Shown here: positions 1 through 11,245 of the stretch, piece by piece | Position numbering within the stretch: position 1 is the first letter of the stretch | Layout: each line of letters starts with the position of its first letter | DNA from: Adiantum capillus-veneris | Lineage: Eukaryota > Streptophyta > Polypodiopsida > Polypodiales > Pteridaceae | DNA length: 52,500 nt | Assembly: GCA_014529385.2 (NCBI GenBank) | Contig: CM043965.1 | Span: forward strand, 59,430,933-59,483,432 | Direction: 5' to 3' | Translations under genes and position numbers: made by a program | Notes under the pieces: generated by a model | What the model saw: only the letters and a program-made list of their open reading frames with translations | The model's database searches: none | Told to the model about the DNA's origin: nothing

Positions 1-869
1 AGGTTCCAATTGTAAGAGATCCATTATCCTTTTGACATGCTCCATGGCTCCTTTTGAATCCAAATGCCCAAAGGGAACTAAGAAAACATGTATATAGTAT
101 CTGTATTGAGCGTGACTATAGAACTTTGATGATAGGTCTGCAGAATGGAAAAAATGCAACTTTTTTGTACCTATTTTTTTTGCCCAAAAAAAAATTAGTG
201 AGGTAAAAGCAACCATATCTTTTGGTCACCAACCCATTGAAGTTAACGGGGCATTTTATCTCATGTCCTACAAAAATCCCCACTCTTATTTATATGCAAT
301 CAACCGTAAGAAATTGTTGTTTTGGGCAAAATGCACTGGTCCATCAACTTTGGAGTCTTGTAGTGACCAAGGGATGAGAAAAAATACAAGTTTCTCATTT
401 TTTCCATATGTAGTAGTTATTGAACTATAAGCTCATGAAAGGATTTTTCAAAATGAGTGGATCTACTATGGTTTTGGAAATTTTTCCCAAAACCCTGAAA
501 GGACACTTTTATGTCCTGTTAGGTTACCATTCTAGTGTTAGGAAATTCAAAGGTTAGTCAATCGATGTCCGTTGAGTCAGCAAATGGAAGCCCGAGTGAA
601 ACAGAAAGTCTCAAATCACCTTACATAGAGACTACAAAATATCAAGACAAGATTATAGCAAAAGCAGGGAGAGATCTTCAATAGAACCACTAAGGAGAAT
701 AACTATAGTCCTCAGTAATTCAAATGGAATAAGTGTCAAATGCAATGATCTATTGGATTAAGAAAGAAGGTGTAATATGGTTTCAAAAAACATCTAGAGA
801 ATACTTGAGATCATTACAGGCAAACATGACAATAAAGCAATGCTAGGTATGGCTACAAGTTAAGAATAA
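1..869. other. No recognisable gene
   Basis: AT-rich sequence with stops in all frames. I see no conserved motif, tRNA or long repeat. It precedes a retroelement-like remnant in the plus orientation and may be decayed sequence of the same element, but nothing in it proves that. Confidence 0.5.
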
Positions 870-1433
870 ATGTTTGCTTCTCTTAGCATCCAAAAGCATG
901 AAGAGAAGATAAAGTTTCAAGTAAAGCCTTCAAAGGAAATTCTTGTAGATGTCATCCTTGGACAATAGTGGTTAGACCAACACAAGACCTACAAAGAAGA
1001 TACAATGCTATTACTCTCCTTTCCAAGTGGTAGCAATCAATAGTTTCAGGTACCGTTATTTTTAGATTTAGAGTTGCAAAAGTCACAAGAATCAACAAAA
1101 AATCTTGCAGACAAAGGTCAAGAAAAAGTGGAACTTCCACCAACTAGCACAAAAGATGTGACATTATATGCCTCTACATCAAAGAACCCTTATGGACCAA
1201 CTTCTTCAAGCAAGTTAGGCTTTAGAAACTTCATGTCAATTGTTGACCCCAATAAAACCTTTAGGGAGACACCTATGAAAACAAAGGTATATGAGCCCAA
1301 GTTCCCAAGAAAAAAAACAAAGGTATATGAGCCCAAGTACCCAAGAAAAAAAAACGTCAAGCAAGTGTTTGTTTGGAGCACTTTAGTAAAAGTCAGAGAT
1401 CCAATTTGGACTAAAGTTGGAAGATCAACATAG
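870..1433 (+). pseudogene. Degenerate retroelement fragment, protease-like
   Basis: An ATG at 870 opens a frame that runs to 1433, broken by two TAG codons (963-965 and about 1038-1040). Just before the first stop it reads DVILGQ, then after it WLDQHK. This resembles the segment around the ILG motif in retroviral-like aspartic proteases of Gypsy-type elements. The C-terminal part is lysine and proline rich. It holds a near-perfect tandem peptide duplication, TKVYEPK(F/Y)PRKK, at about 1281-1353, from a short DNA duplication. No catalytic DTG or DSG triad is visible. The protease assignment rests on one short motif and could be wrong. The frame is dead as it stands. Confidence 0.35.
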
Positions 1434-1595
1434 GAAGACAAACACATGGGATGGATAACATCACAATGGACTTTAAATGAACAAGAGTACTATAGAGGTA
1501 ACAGAAAGATATGGTTACCAAAACCAAAGATCAGGGCATATGAAGTAAAATCAAGACCCTTCCAAGGAAGAAGTGTTACCATATACATGTGGTAG

Positions 1596-1800
1596 TGATG
1601 TGTGTGAACACACTAGGACCGTCGGGGCATTTTTTCCCTCTTTAGGAGGTTTTTTCCCCCGAGCATTGTATATACGCCCATCACTCTAGGGCTATCTATT
1701 TTTCCATTGCACACTAAGTAACACACTCTCTATTGTGTGCCTTGAGCTTCCTTCATCTTCTCCAAGCTATGTGCGTTTCTCTGCAACGCTAATTCCAACA
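1596..1800 (+). repeat. 5' LTR of Copia-1
   Basis: Short LTR of about 205 bp, beginning near TGATGTGTGTG and ending CCAACA directly before the primer binding site. A TATA-like GTATATAC sits at about 1668-1675, followed by a pyrimidine-rich leader, as expected for the promoter and R region. The left edge is inferred from the TG start only, because there is no partner LTR for comparison; it could begin at 1596 or 1599. Confidence 0.6.
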
Positions 1801-1802
1801 AT

Positions 1803-1815
1803 TGGTATCAAAGCA
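1803..1815 (+). promoter_or_regulatory. Primer binding site, initiator tRNA-Met
   Basis: TGGTATCAAAGCA follows the LTR after two bases. It matches the complement of the 3' end of plant initiator tRNA-Met (TGGTATCAGAGCA) with one mismatch, the usual primer of plant Copia elements. Confidence 0.85.
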
Positions 1816-2129
1816 GGTTGCATCCTCTTGGGCTTAGTTGCCAGCTGCTCCAGCACATGCCTGCTCACTTTCTCTGATTTCAGTGAGCTTTGGTGAGCGT
1901 TCACAGGACGAAAAATATTTTGGGTAAGCTCTTAGAGCTCAGTCTGCTCAAATTTCTGATTCGGGCTCATTTCGGCCTCCGTTTCCACTACAGGCAGTAC
2001 GACACAGGCTATTTTGTCATTTTGTGCAGAGTTTCTGTCAGTGTCTTTTTTTGCATAACAGGTGCCTTACAGTCTTCTATGATTTGTGCTATATAGCACG
2101 TGTTGTTCACATCACGTGCAACATTTACC

Positions 2130-3456
2130 ATGGCTGACAACAAAACAAATGTCATGTTTGCTACTGAGGACAGGTTGGATGGGGACAATTACCCTATGTG
2201 GGCTTATATGATGCAGCACGTTCTTGTGTCAAAGGGCATCTAGAATATTGTGAAGGGCATTGATGTACGTCCTAGTTCTGAGGATGTAGGCGATGTTGAG
2301 GATGTTGCAGGTCTTGCTGCAAGAATTGCTACTATTAGAGTTGTTTTGCCTACGGTAGAACAAGCTCGTTGGGATGTAGAGGATGCGTAGGCTCACGCAT
2401 TGATTGCGTTGTCTATGAAAGTGCACCATTGTTCCTCATATTCGTTCAGCAAAATCTACAAAACAGGCTTGGGATATTTTGGCTGGTCTTTATGCAAGCC
2501 GCAATGAGGCTAAAATTGCTTTGCTGCGTAAAGAGCTGGAGTTGAAGATTATGCATGAGGAAGATGATATGGACACTTTCCTTGCTAGTGTCAAGGATAT
2601 CAATGAGCAACTTATTTCTGCAGGTGAAGTCATTTCAGACAGTTCCCTTGTGCAGACTGTTCTTGATGCCTTATCACATTCTTATCAGACTTTTGCTTGT
2701 ACTTGAAGACTTATGACCCAAGGAAATCCTGAAGTTGTCAAGTTTCATGCATTATGCACATTGTTGTTGCAAGAGTCACTTTCCAGAAAAAATAGGACTA
2801 GGCAGCATGCAGTTGAACAGGCTTTTATTGCTTCTCAAAGAAAGGGTGGTAACAACAATGTAGCCACTTCTTATGGTTCTGCTGTGAGTGGAAAAAATTC
2901 TGTTTCTAATGCTTCTACTGGTAGCAATTTATCTGGAAACTCTGGTGATAAGAGAAAAAAGAAGATGCGTTGCCATTATTGTAAAGCTAATGATCACTTG
3001 AATAAGTCGTGTCCTAAGTTGAAGGCCAAAGAGTCTAAGAAGAAAGAGGGTGGTTCCACTGCAAATACTGGTTCCACTACAAATGCAGCCATTGTCGAGT
3101 CTTTTGTGAAAGGAGACTGTGATGCTGATGTTGATGTAGAATGGGCTTTTAGCCCAGAGTGCACTTACAATCCTGCTGTCCATGATGCACGCTTGTCAGT
3201 TGTTGCTGCAGATTCACATGTGTGGTATTTCGACAGTGGTGCTACAAAGCACATTACCTCACATCGTGAATTGTTCACCTCTCTCGAGTCTGTCCCTCGT
3301 GGGAATTCTGTCACTTGTGCCAACAATGCTTCTTATGCAGTTCAGGGAGTTGGAAAGATTGTGCTTACTGCTGCTAATGGGAGTTCCTTCACACTTTTTG
3401 ATGAACTTTATGTACCTGGGATCAAGAAGAATCTCTTTCTAGACTTGGACTTGTAG
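2130..3456 (+). pseudogene. Copia-1 gag and protease, broken
   Basis: The ATG at 2130 in an ACCATGG context starts a typical Copia gag (MADNKTNVMF, then LDGDNYPMWAYMM). In-frame TAG codons at 2241 and 2388, a frameshift between 2390 and 2479 and a TGA at 2704 interrupt it. The UBN2-like gag core (KQAWDILAGLYASRNEAK, then LRKELELKIMHEEDDM) is well preserved. A zinc knuckle CHYCKANDHLNKSC lies at about 2968-3009. The aspartic protease motif WYFDSGATKHIT lies at about 3224-3259. Another frameshift near 3440 throws the GAG-pre-integrase region into a different frame. Gag would form the particle and the protease would cut the polyprotein; neither can be made intact here. Confidence 0.85.
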
Positions 3457-5331
3457 TCAAATTTGTGGATGAGAGATGTATAGTTCATGATCTCAGTTTT
3501 GGTGATGAAATTGTTGCTTTTTGTGCAGTGGGCTGTATAAGCTCACTTTGTATGACAAGTGTGGACAAAATTTTGCAAATGCTGTTGCAGATTCAAGGGC
3601 TATTTCAGATGCAAAACTTTGGCATGTACGTTTTGGTCATCTGAATTTTGCCAGTTTGCCGCGTTTGCAGATATCTGATATGGTTGCTTCTTTGCCGCCT
3701 CTTGAAGCACCTGTCAAACATGTTTGTGAAGGATGTATTTTGGGTAAGATGCAGCATTCTAAGTTTCAAAGGATGGTTCAGTTCGGGCCACACGTAGTTT
3801 GCAGCTTGTGCATAGTGATGTTTGTGGGCCCATGCAAACTCCGTCCTTGGGCATTACCTTTACTTCATGACTTTCATTGATGATTACTCCAGGCATGCAT
3901 GGGTATTTCCGCTTAAAGCGAAGTTCGAAGTTTTTATGTGTTTCAAATAATTTCTGGCTATGGCTAAAAATGTCTCGAAATGTACTATGGGCACCCTCCG
4001 TTCCGATCGCAGGGGGGAGTATATGTCTCATGAATTTAATGAATTTCTGGCTAGTCGTGGGATAAAACACCAATGTACAGTGCCTTATACACCTCAACAA
4101 AATGGTGTTGTTGAGAGGAAAAACAGGTCACTGACAAAAATGGCACGATGTATGGTCAAAAGTCAAGCGTTTCCGCATTCTTTTTCGCTTGAGGCCATCA
4201 TGTGTGCCACTTATGTACTTAACAGGTGTCCTACGAAAGCTTTGCAGTCTATTACTCCATATGAAGCATGGCATGATAGAAAGCCTTCTACTGAGCACAT
4301 GCGTGTTTTTGGTTGTTTGGCATATGCTTTGGTGCCACAAACACAACACAAAAAATTTGGATGATAAGGCTATAAAATGTATTTTTGTTGGTTATAGTGC
4401 TGAAAGCAAAGGTTACAGGTTGTATCATCCGCAAACAAAACATATTCTGGTTTCATGGGATGTAGTGTTTGTGGAAGATTCTGTTCAGCCCTTGTTGTCA
4501 TGTACTAGAGACAGTAATGTAAGCTCACATGACATTTATGACACTTTGTTGCCTCTTTTCAGTGGTGGAAATACGAATGTAAGTTCCAATGAGGCAAATG
4601 TACAGCCTATGGGAGTTTCTGAAATGTTACAGATCAACCCATTACTGATGCAGATGCACATGATGTATTTGATGAGGAAAGGGCTGAAAATGAGCAGGCT
4701 AGAGGTATGCCAAAATGGTTGGTGCACATTTTGCGTCACAGTAAATTGGATGCACCTTTGTCTAGTCATACTCGTTTAGGCTCTCGCCATGCATCTTATG
4801 CATCAGATTGTTATGCTTTGGCTGCGTCTAGCTTACATGATGTTGAGGAGCCTCTGTCTTTTATTGAAGCACAGAATTCTGAAAATTGGATGGCTGCCAT
4901 GCAATCACAATATGATGCACTTATAGAAAATGACACATGGACTTTATGTGATTTGCCTCCTGGCAAAAAGGCCATTGGTATGAAGTGGGTCTACAAGCTG
5001 AAACACAAGCCGGGTGGTGAGATCGATCACCATAAGGCTCGACTTGTTCCAAAGGGTTATGCACAACAAAAAGGCATAGATTATGAAGAGACTTTTTCTC
5101 CCACTTGTCGTATGACTACTGTGCGTTTTCTAGGTGCATTGGCAACTCATTTTGGTTGGGATGTACATCAATCAGACATTGTTATTACTTTCTTGAATGA
5201 TGAAATATTTGAGGAAGTTTATGTAACGTAGCCTCGCGGTTTTGTCATAAAAGGACAAGAGGAAAAAGTGTGCAGATGTAAGAAGGCTTTGTATGGGTTG
5301 AAGCAATCTCCTCGTGCTTTGTATGGGTACC
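3457..5331 (+). pseudogene. Copia-1 integrase and partial reverse transcriptase, broken
   Basis: The GAG-pre-integrase segment (LWHVRFGHLNFASLPRL, then CEGCILGKMQHSKF) is followed after frameshifts by the integrase core. That core has TLRSDRRGEYMSHEF and YTPQQNGVVERKNRS, which carry the second Asp and the Glu of the DDE triad. Further frameshifts follow near 4350 and 4700. RT starts in GKKAIGMKWVYKLKHK and continues through HKARLVPKGYAQQKG and DYEETFSPTCRMTTVR. A TAG at 5229 comes shortly before KALYGLKQSPRA. The frame then ends, so YVDD and RNase H are absent. A 13-bp direct repeat (GCTTTGTATGGGT at 5286 and 5316) sits exactly at the truncation. Confidence 0.85.
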
Positions 5332-6274
5332 AGTAAAAGGGAGTCATAATTCTTTAATTCTTGCTGGTAACGACCTTAAGTTACTAAAAGTTTATGAGAC
5401 GTGGCTGCTGCACTATGCTTCAGGTGAAGCTCTAGTATATTGCAAAGGCCATCAATGCTATGTGATCTTAATGGTATTTGATCTAGGTGATTCGACAGAT
5501 CTTCAAAAGCAGGTACACTATGGATGGGTATTTTTTGGTCTACATTGTGGTTTCTTTTTGCTAGATCCTGGAATAGCATATTTGGAGCAGAAATTCTTGA
5601 AGTTGATTGATTCAGAATATGTATGCTCATGTGGATTTTATGATGCTCCACTATTGGGGCAATTCCTTATTATCCCATTTGATCTTGGGAGCTATTGAAG
5701 AACAACTTGCACATTCAGAGATATCATTTATTTTCCTGTAGTAGCAGGTTACTTGGCAGTAGATTTGTTTTTGGATGTATACTAAGACAGAAGTGTTTTT
5801 GGTTATATGATAAATAAGCTTACATGGCTAGCTTCCAGTTGACGTCTTGGACAATTGTTATCGTATCTTCACATCTTTTGAGATAGTTTTGCTCCCAGAA
5901 CTTGAAGTAAAGGACTTGACGACCATTCCGTGTGCAGACAGAGTAAGACATACTTGAGCTTGATAGAGTTCCTTAAAGAGAGCTGATGGTCAAGCCGTGT
6001 GCATAAGTAACTGGAGCACTTGAGTTTGGCGGGTTCACTAAATAGATTTTTTTAATATAATTGAAAGCTTTGGAGATACGACCATACGGTTCAAGGATTG
6101 TGATGGGACAACTACCAAATAATTGAGCTAGACTATTGATGTTATGATTTACACCTTCTTTTTGTTTTACATACCTTTATCAACTACGTGAGCTTGATGA
6201 CAAGTAGCTTAAGGTATTTATAGAAGATGTAGCTTGAAGATCGGTTGGCACAGACCGGAGGCTGTGCAGGTTCA

Positions 6275-6290
6275 AAGGGGGTGAATGTCG
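6275..6290 (+). promoter_or_regulatory. Possible polypurine tract and LTR start
   Basis: A purine run (CAAAGGGGGTGAA) directly precedes TGTCGTGCC. This is the pattern of a polypurine tract followed by a 3' LTR beginning with TG. There is no matching LTR elsewhere in the window, so this stays tentative. Confidence 0.25.
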
Positions 6291-6652
6291 TGCCGCTCCG
6301 CTCCCATGACAAGAAAATGAGCAAAGGAATGTTGATCAAGAGTATTTGAATCCTGCATGGTTAATCAACAATTATAAGGGCTTGCTAACAAGCCAATTTT
6401 TAAGTTGAAAGTGTGCCAAATGCGGCTCCAAGGGTTAGAAGATGTCTTGGTAATGCCAGACAATGAATTTCTTGAAGTGGTCATAGCTGGGATTTTATTA
6501 ATCCAAGTTGAATTACTCAAAAATCTCTAAATGCCTGTCTTTACGGCTCGTCAATCGAAGCTACGAGTGAAATTTTGCAAACAAGCTTAAAACATCATTT
6601 ACCAACCCCCTATGTGGTAAAAAGTGAAGTTTAACTTTCAAATATGGCATTG

Positions 6653-7636
6653 AGACATTATACGCATATAATATCTATGTGCTCATATTTTGACAAAATT
6701 TGGTATGTGAGCTTGTCTTGTGGTGCTTAACACCTTGGTATGCTTAGATCAATTTTAGTATCTAAAAGTACTTTTTAGACATCATACGTGTATGATGTCT
6801 AACTGGTCAGAATGAAGTGAGTTTTACTCAAGAGGTTCCTCACTACACTGGCAACTCACAGCAAGTTTCAAAACTAAATTTTGATATTTTCTGTGCAAGT
6901 TATGGCCAATACCAGCCTTTACTTTTCCTACATGCGTCTTTGGTCTTTGCAAACCCAAAAATGCTTCAAATTTGATGAAATTTGTTCTATATGGTTCCTA
7001 AATGTTGTAGATCACAAGGGTGCACTCAGATGTAACTTTTGACTTCAGATCTGGCCTCTAAGACATTATAAATCTTAGTTCTGTTTCTACCAGAGGTGCC
7101 CCTTAGTGTGTAGAACAAGAATATGTGCTCACAACAATTTTTGGATGTCAAAATTGCTCAAAATCACTACTTTTCCACAAGGAAATCCTTTGAAAGATTA
7201 AAACCTTCCGAGTTTTCAATCTATATGTCCAAATGACATGAAATTTGGTGTATGTGCTCAACACAACATGCAGAAGATGGGTAAAATGTCAAAAGTTCAT
7301 TTTGGCTGCGAGAATCACCCTTTAGACATCATATGTGTATGATGTCTACTGATGAGTTTTTGGTCGGAATTCATTCACAGGCATCCCCAAGTGTCTAGCA
7401 CTGGTTTTCAAGCACCTCTACCAATTTTCATACAAAAGTGTGCTCAAAATCTCAAGTTTTTCTATTTTCTATTTTAGACACTCCGTCTTTTGTCTTTTGG
7501 GTGTCAAGAGTTGGTCAAAACTCTAGTCTCAATGTATACTTAGGGTTAAACCGCCCTTCTAAACACACTGGTGCAGTCAAAATTTTCAAATTTGGTCTCG
7601 ACATGCCCCTTGAGACATTATACGAGTATAATGTCC
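6653..7636. repeat. Array of near-identical 24-bp hairpins in diverged repeats
   Basis: Four 24-bp imperfect palindromes have the plan AGACAT(C/T)ATA-4 nt-TAT(A/G)AT(G/A)TC. They lie at 6653-6676 (loop CGCA), 6777-6800 (loop CGTG), 7324-7347 (loop TGTG) and 7613-7636 (loop CGAG). A decayed half-copy is at 7061. The stems at 6777 and 7324 are perfect 10-bp arms. Text around them also recurs in diverged form (for example tgtgctca and tgccccttgagac or tgccccttagtg). The arrangement therefore looks like old tandem repeats of roughly 260-290 bp, each carrying the hairpin. They lie in noncoding DNA left of the LTR at 8178. Confidence 0.7.
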
Positions 7637-8158
7637 TAGTTTACAGAATTGCAATTTTTGTATATAGACCTCTTGCACATGCCCTCTTATATCCTCAACA
7701 CTAGTTAGCCATGCAAAAAAGTCATTAGAACTCTTTTTATTGCATTTTTCCTCAAAAGTAGTCTTTTTAGAGATTCTTAATGCAAATAAGCACTTTAGCA
7801 AATAAATCAAAGATGAATAGCTAGATCAAAATTAGATCACTTAACTAAAGCTACTCTACAAATCATATGGGGTTTTGCATTTATGAGTAGAAAAACGCTT
7901 CAATGCCACACATGGACTAGAAAATGCTTTTATCAGCTCACAAAACACTCAACCACCACAACAACTACTCTAATCTACAAATCCTAACTAAATATACCTA
8001 GTTGAATACCCTCGGCAAGACACACGCTTCGTGGCTATCCATTTGATCTCTAAATAACCTCTTCCAGATCCACTTAAAAGAAATTCTTTCTTTAGCCAAA
8101 ACTAAAGCAAGCAACCATCACATGAGTGTTAGTGGGAATACATACTTAAGTTCTTGTA

Positions 8159-8177
8159 TCCCCGACAATGGCACCAA
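8159..8177 (-). promoter_or_regulatory. Gypsy-type primer binding site, tRNA-Asp-like
   Basis: On the minus strand the LTR end CCCGCAACA is followed directly by TTGGTGCCATTGTCGGGGAT. The complement of plant tRNA-Asp 3' ends gives TGGCGCCGTTGCCGGGGA. The site matches this at 15 of 18 positions, and the three differences are all transitions. tRNA-Asp priming is typical of Athila/Tat-type Gypsy elements. Confidence 0.65.
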
Positions 8178-9000
8178 TGTTGCGGGAGCGAATCACACCA
8201 CCATAAAATGCATGCAACACAACCTAGATCAACATAATCTCAATCAAGGACACAGATGCCACGATAGACACACGAAGGAAATCTGTTTAGCTTGTTAGGT
8301 TGAGACCATCCTACACATACAACACTCTGGAAGGCCAACTAAACCACAACCTAGAATCTCACTGCTTTCAAAAACACCACCTACCCACATATGCACAAAC
8401 GGAAGGGAACTCACTAAATCATACCAGAATCGTATGAAACTTAAGGAACACCATCCCCTCACTAGGATACACCTCTCCCTAAGCCTCTACACTATAAATC
8501 CTAGCTCTAAACCCATCTGCGCAAAACACGTATAAAGACAGAGTAGAATTCTAAAATGCCCAAAATCGAAATCTATGGGTACCTATGTGTAGCTTATGTC
8601 ACTACAATTCTAACAACTACTTGCAGGTAGAAAACAGATATCATTTGATATACTTATAGCCGCAAATAGTACGCAGATGGGTGAGTGCCTTTGCTCCATT
8701 TTACAAGGAATGCTTGGCGTTGTTGCATAGCTCTTGCTGAGGCTAACGCAATGGTGCAGTCGGATCTACAATGTGATGATCGAGCGAGGAGTAGCCCTAG
8801 GATGAAACTCATGCTCTCTCTCTCTTCCTCTCTCACACAAAGTCAACGGTAGCTTAAAACTTATGATTATGATAAAAGTTCTCCTTACAAAAATGACCTA
8901 GGTACCTTATATCCTAAGGCTACGTTAGATTAACTAAAAATAGAGTTTGAGGGGTCAAATGGATTGGTATTTACAATCTGGAAGTGCCATTGCACGCCGG
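8178..9000 (-). repeat. LTR of a Gypsy-type element (outer end uncertain)
   Basis: The inner end is well defined: plus-strand TGTTGCGGGAGCG abuts the primer site at 8177, so this is the 5' LTR of an element read on the minus strand. The outer end cannot be fixed because no second LTR is present in the window; 9000 is an estimate. The segment has no coding potential and includes a short (CT)n run at 8813-8835. The internal region to its left has no recognisable gag or pol, so this is a fragment. Confidence 0.5.
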
Positions 9001-9818
9001 CTTCTACAACTAGACTAGCTACTTATTACAAATGATGTTTATAACCATAATCCACAGCATTCCATAACTCTCAAAAAATAAGGCTTTGTTGAGTTATATC
9101 GTGTTGTTGACCCAACCGTCAACATAGATTCAAAGCCAATTAAATAGGTATGGCAAAAGAAACCTTCAATGCCAACTTGGTTCTTAACTAATCCTCTCTT
9201 TGAGGATTCGATCTTACTTTTACCAGAGGATATATTTGTAGTAAGTTCAAGAATGTAAATAGCCAAGTTGCCAGGGTGCAAAAAATACTCTTTGGCATAG
9301 GTATAGTCGGGATGATGAGCCAAAAAATGAGCAAAATGTCAGTCCCAAAGCTTCAAGTTGTAGTAAACTATGTGCTAAGAGTCATAGTTTCTAGGCTTAT
9401 GCTCAACCTGGAGAGTTGAGCATATATAAGCCGTGTTGCTCATGCTGAATGAGATGACCATAAGAGTTGAAGTATATTAATTTAGTCATGGTGGAGTGAC
9501 ATAGAGTCCAACACTCATGCACAATGCACAATAAGATGAGAGCACATATCCTCAACAACAAAAACCCTTCTTAAAGGGGTGCCATCTTGTAAAGCCACGA
9601 CATATGCTTTTATAGCTAAACCTCCTTTTTGAAGAACCCCTCAAAATTATTTCTTGCACATCATATTGTTTTTCAATGCATTTCTGTGTATGAATATAGG
9701 ACGTTCTATCATTGGACATATACATTAGACATTCTTTTTTGCTTCTACCTATGTAGCTTGAGTGCACTACAACAAGCAAATCAATGTTCCATCATACTAC
9801 CTATATATATGATGCCCT
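9001..9818. other. No recognisable gene
   Basis: Two minus-strand open frames (9039-9323 and 9552-9779) have an unremarkable composition but no motif that I recognise, and no start, splice or polyadenylation context to support them. They may be decayed transposon coding sequence. Confidence 0.4.
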
Positions 9819-9992
9819 CTTAATTTTTATATCCCTCAACAAATGATCCCTTCAATACTTTATTAATATTTTTCATGCTAATAAGTACTCCACTAATGTG
9901 TGTATCTTAATTCTATATCCCTCAGCAAATGATCCTTGCATTACTTTATTAATATTTTCTATGCTAATAAGTACTCCACTAATGTGTGTATC
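9819..9992. repeat. Two tandem copies of an 87-bp unit
   Basis: The segment beginning CTTAATTTTTATATCCCTCA at 9819 is repeated at 9906 with about 90% identity. Both copies end in the shared run GTACTCCACTAATGTGTGTA. AT-rich and noncoding. Confidence 0.85.
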
Positions 9993-10450
9993 CGAAAGGA
10001 ACTTTTTTCCCACCAGGCTTTTTCCCTTTGGTCATCCAAGTATAAGACCCTAATTTAGATCCTCACCATTCTACTTGTCTTGTACATACTCTTAAAATGG
10101 ATAAATAGAAGCCTCACCATTAATGCTGCTACAACAACATCATCTCTCACATCAAGAAAAAAACTTGGACCAATGAAGATGCGACAACAAAATGAACCTC
10201 ATCAACAAATTCAACAACAAATGAAGACAACCCATCAACAACCAATTAAAAACCTTCCAGTCTCTACTAACACTTTTCAACAGTGCCCAAGGACGGGCAC
10301 TAAAATTGCAAGGGGGGAATATTAACTGAGTTGAGATTAGTTAACAGAAGCTACTGAAGGTCCGAGCCTTACAAAGCATATCAAAGATGAATACAAAGAA
10401 GCACTAGAGATTGGAGTTGCAAGTTTTTCATATTTTTTTCAAAATGGCCA
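9993..10450. other. Possible Gypsy 3' tail, then decayed sequence
   Basis: The plus frame 10080-10325 is rich in Gln. It contains KKLGPMKMRQQ, which recalls the GPMTRSRAKKLQ-type tail after the integrase in some Gypsy polyproteins. A purine run AAGGGGGGAATATT follows at 10310-10323. On the minus strand, 10340-10447 aligns loosely to the Copia sequence that follows the integrase core, as if continuing Copia-3 across the LTR at 10451. Both readings are weak. Confidence 0.25.
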
Positions 10451-11245
10451 TGTATTGTAATTTTCCAATTTATTTCAAGCCATTATAATATTCATAATGG
10501 GTTTCAGGCTCAATGAGAGTTCCAAGCTATAAAGAATAGGTCATTTAGTGTGTGTAGATTGCAAATTTAGTAAGTTGTGGGAGCCCTTAAGGCCTTGGGC
10601 GCTTGGACATTGCATAGTTTTACCATATGTATATAAGGCAGTGTGAAAATGTAATTAGGGTTCTTGACTTCATTTGTTGAGACCACTCTTTGGTGAGAGT
10701 CATGAGGTGTGTGGCTATGAAGTCCTTGAGCTTAATCTTTCTCATGTGATTTGATTTACACCAATCAATTAATAATCCTCTTTCACTATACCTCTCTCAT
10801 ACTTTATATGATTGCTAATGATGATTTGATTAGCTAAATCATAACTAATTAATGGTTAATCCTTCTCTAATCTTGTGTAATTTCCCTCTATTCTTTGTGT
10901 GTGCATGTAGGTTTGATTGGAGTGTGGATGCTCCATTGATCCATGTGTGTGTGCGCTTGTGATTAGTGTGTTGCATGATAGGATTAGTGATGTGTGTGTC
11001 TTTGCAATCGTTAGTGTGATTGATTGGGTTGATTTTAGTTGAAGAGAAGTGGATGTGGAGATTGCAATGATCATGGATTAGCTCCTCCATAGACCTCGAA
11101 GCTCACTTCATAGATTTGCCATTCCTGTTGCCATGAGTAGCTCACTAATCAGTGAGTGTTTCCATGCCCTAGCCAGGTAGCTCATCTTTCCGTATTGACA
11201 TTTATTGCTGGTCATTGGAGCTATGCTACGATGGTACCCCCAATA
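10451..11245 (+). repeat. Solo LTR, Gypsy type (same family as 51349-52132)
   Basis: About 795 bp, starting TGTATTGTAA and ending GGTACCCCCAATA. It is a diverged copy, in opposite orientation, of the LTR at 51349-52132, alignable over its whole length. Shared blocks include TTTATTTCAAGCC, GGCCTTGGGC, GTGTGTGGCTATG, GATTAGCTA and GAGCTATGC. There is no internal region or primer site at its right end, so it is solo. GCCA is present on both sides (10447-10450 and 11246-11249), compatible with a target duplication. It appears to sit inside the Copia-3 integrase. Confidence 0.7.

Larger units (their letters stand above)
1596..5330 (+). mobile_element. Copia-1: truncated, decayed Ty1/Copia element
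   Basis: Domain order is LTR, PBS, gag, CCHC knuckle, protease, integrase, then the start of reverse transcriptase. With integrase before RT this is Copia order. The element stops inside RT, just after the KALYGLKQSPRA motif. The catalytic YVDD, the RNase H, the PPT and the 3' LTR are missing. Several stops and frameshifts break the coding region, so it cannot move by itself. No second copy of the LTR was seen in the window. Immediately downstream the sequence becomes unrelated noncoding DNA that ends at a minus-strand Gypsy-type LTR, so a later insertion or deletion removed the 3' half. Confidence 0.85.
5332..8158. other. Noncoding stretch, probably part of a minus-strand Gypsy-type leader
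   Basis: No convincing coding region on either strand; small ORFs at 5376-5651 (minus) and 5462-5698 (plus) have no recognisable motif. The right end abuts a minus-strand primer site and LTR at 8159-8178. At least its right portion is therefore expected to be the untranslated leader of that element, which in Athila/Tat-like elements can be long. A CAAAGGGGGTGAA run at 6275-6287 followed by TGTCG looks like a plus-strand polypurine tract with an LTR start, which would place another element boundary at 6288; I could not confirm this. Confidence 0.4.

Noticed and set aside
6653-7636. A CRISPR-like array
   Set aside because: The repeats are palindromic and spaced irregularly (124 to 289 bp) with diverged, related spacers; eukaryotic repeat DNA, not CRISPR.
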